From Sanderia malayensis (lineage: Eukaryota > Cnidaria > Scyphozoa > Semaeostomeae > Pelagiidae), in contig RQOL01000395.1 in the NCBI GenBank assembly GCA_013076295.1, positions 1 to 64,000 on the forward strand: a stretch of DNA of 64,000 nucleotides. The letters run 5' to 3'. The notes below the pieces were generated by a model. That model made no database searches and was not told the origin of the DNA. It saw only the letters and a list, made by a program, of their open reading frames with translations. The translations under genes and the position numbers were made by a program. This document shows, piece by piece, positions 63,102 through 64,000 of this stretch (position 1 is the stretch's first letter; each line of letters opens with the position of its first letter).

Positions 63102-64000
63102 CTGTACCCCAAGCATTAAAATGAAGACGAAGATAAAGTACAAAAAATCAAAATAATGACATTACATTTGCTGTGGTTGACCAACATTCGATCAGCTAGA
63201 CTGTTGGATTGGAGGAATTTTGTATAGCCATGCTTGCTGTTCGCCATGAGAATGTTCTTGCATCGTCTCTCCACCTGTTTTGCGTGAGAAGGTTGACAAC
63301 CCGCTCTGGACTAGATATAACACCAAACGGGCATGTTGGCCTGAAAGTAGAGAAGGGGCTGACTTCTTGGCTGGGACTTTGATATCTATGTCAACAGGCA
63401 TTAACCAGTCCGCAAAATGTTTTGACGGTTTTATGTCCGGAATAATTTTTTGGTGGTAAATTGGAGTACTACTTGATACCTCGATTCGGATATGCCCTCT
63501 TTGCCCAGTGTTGCTCATCTCAACGAATAAATGCTGCCTTTGAACCCAGTCGAAAATCAATTTATCTACCTGCAAGTTGTTTGACAGTCTTGAGGAAATT
63601 GTATATTTCAATACCTTGCATCTGATACATTGTAGCTATGCTGCCTGTTTCATTGCAATCTGATGAAAAGTTCGAGAGTCAGAAGCCATTGCGTTGAAAA
63701 CAAGAGGCGTCCAGAGAAAGCAACGGCTTGTGCGCAAAGGTGTTAAGGGCGATTCCCGTGGACGGAAAGATACTGCCAGCTTTTCTGACCGTGGTAAATA
63801 ACACGAGCATGCACGAGAAATAATGATATCATCAATGAAGCAGGAAGGACTATACGGACTGAAGAATCCTGCATGTGCCAAAAGCACCACACTGAAACCA
63901 ATGATCTGGAGGCGATGATATATAACTGAGTTCAAATGCCAACGGGAAGACGTCTTATCTGTAACTGAAGCGTCACAAAAGGCCGTGTCCAATGTTGGTG
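63102..64000. other. unresolved window edge
   Basis: Two minus-strand open frames (63192-63611 and 63636-63992) lack recognisable domains and credible starts. Several splice-like signals occur (for example ctactttcag near 63345 on the minus strand). I cannot assign a gene. Confidence 0.3.

Overview
The window reads as nuclear DNA of a cnidarian-like early-branching animal. It is AT-rich and intron-dense with GT-AG introns. It carries ShKT-domain secreted proteins, including a chymotrypsin-like protease with three ShKT domains, two kinase-less FGFR-like immunoglobulin genes, cohesin SMC3 and an alpha-arrestin. It is full of DNA transposons and a CR1/L2-type LINE. A species cannot be named from sequence alone, and all exon models below were made by eye from splice signals and phase.

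Layout: 1-719 minisatellite. 720-4203 intergenic with repeat scraps and an RT fragment. 4204-4431 (+) small six-cysteine secreted peptide. 5476-8019 (-) secreted two-Ig protein. 8985-12365 (-) ShKT3-chymotrypsin mosaic protease. 14162-16435 (-) coiled-coil protein. 16618-18932 foldback transposon with 9-bp target duplication. 19430-20555 satellite of about 184 bp. 21045-35313 (+) SMC3 in 36 exons, with many MITEs in its introns and one AT-AC (U12-type) intron. 37714-42481 (+) alpha-arrestin with a very long low-complexity tail. 43014-44916 (-) FGFR-like Ig receptor without kinase, missing its 5' exon. 45157-59900 (-) LINE interrupted by a 9.76-kb TIR transposon (46436-56196). 60342-62120 satellite of about 130 bp containing TTAGGG blocks. 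62120-64000 poorly resolved edge with possible exons on both strands.

The transposon is the most unusual object. It has 43-bp perfect terminal inverted repeats, a 6-bp target duplication, arrays of GCGGCCGC near both ends, an intact integrase-like DDE transposase on one strand and a decayed HECT ubiquitin-ligase-like gene on the other. Three smaller elements lie inside it. It landed inside the FADD catalytic motif of the LINE reverse transcriptase. The transposase fold and the 6-bp duplication recall the eukaryotic IS3EU group; this is my assignment from memory of that group.

The host genes do not form a pathway. SMC3 is a housekeeping cohesin subunit. The protease and the small peptide are probably secreted products of gland or venom-type cells. 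The Ig genes may bind FGF-type ligands.
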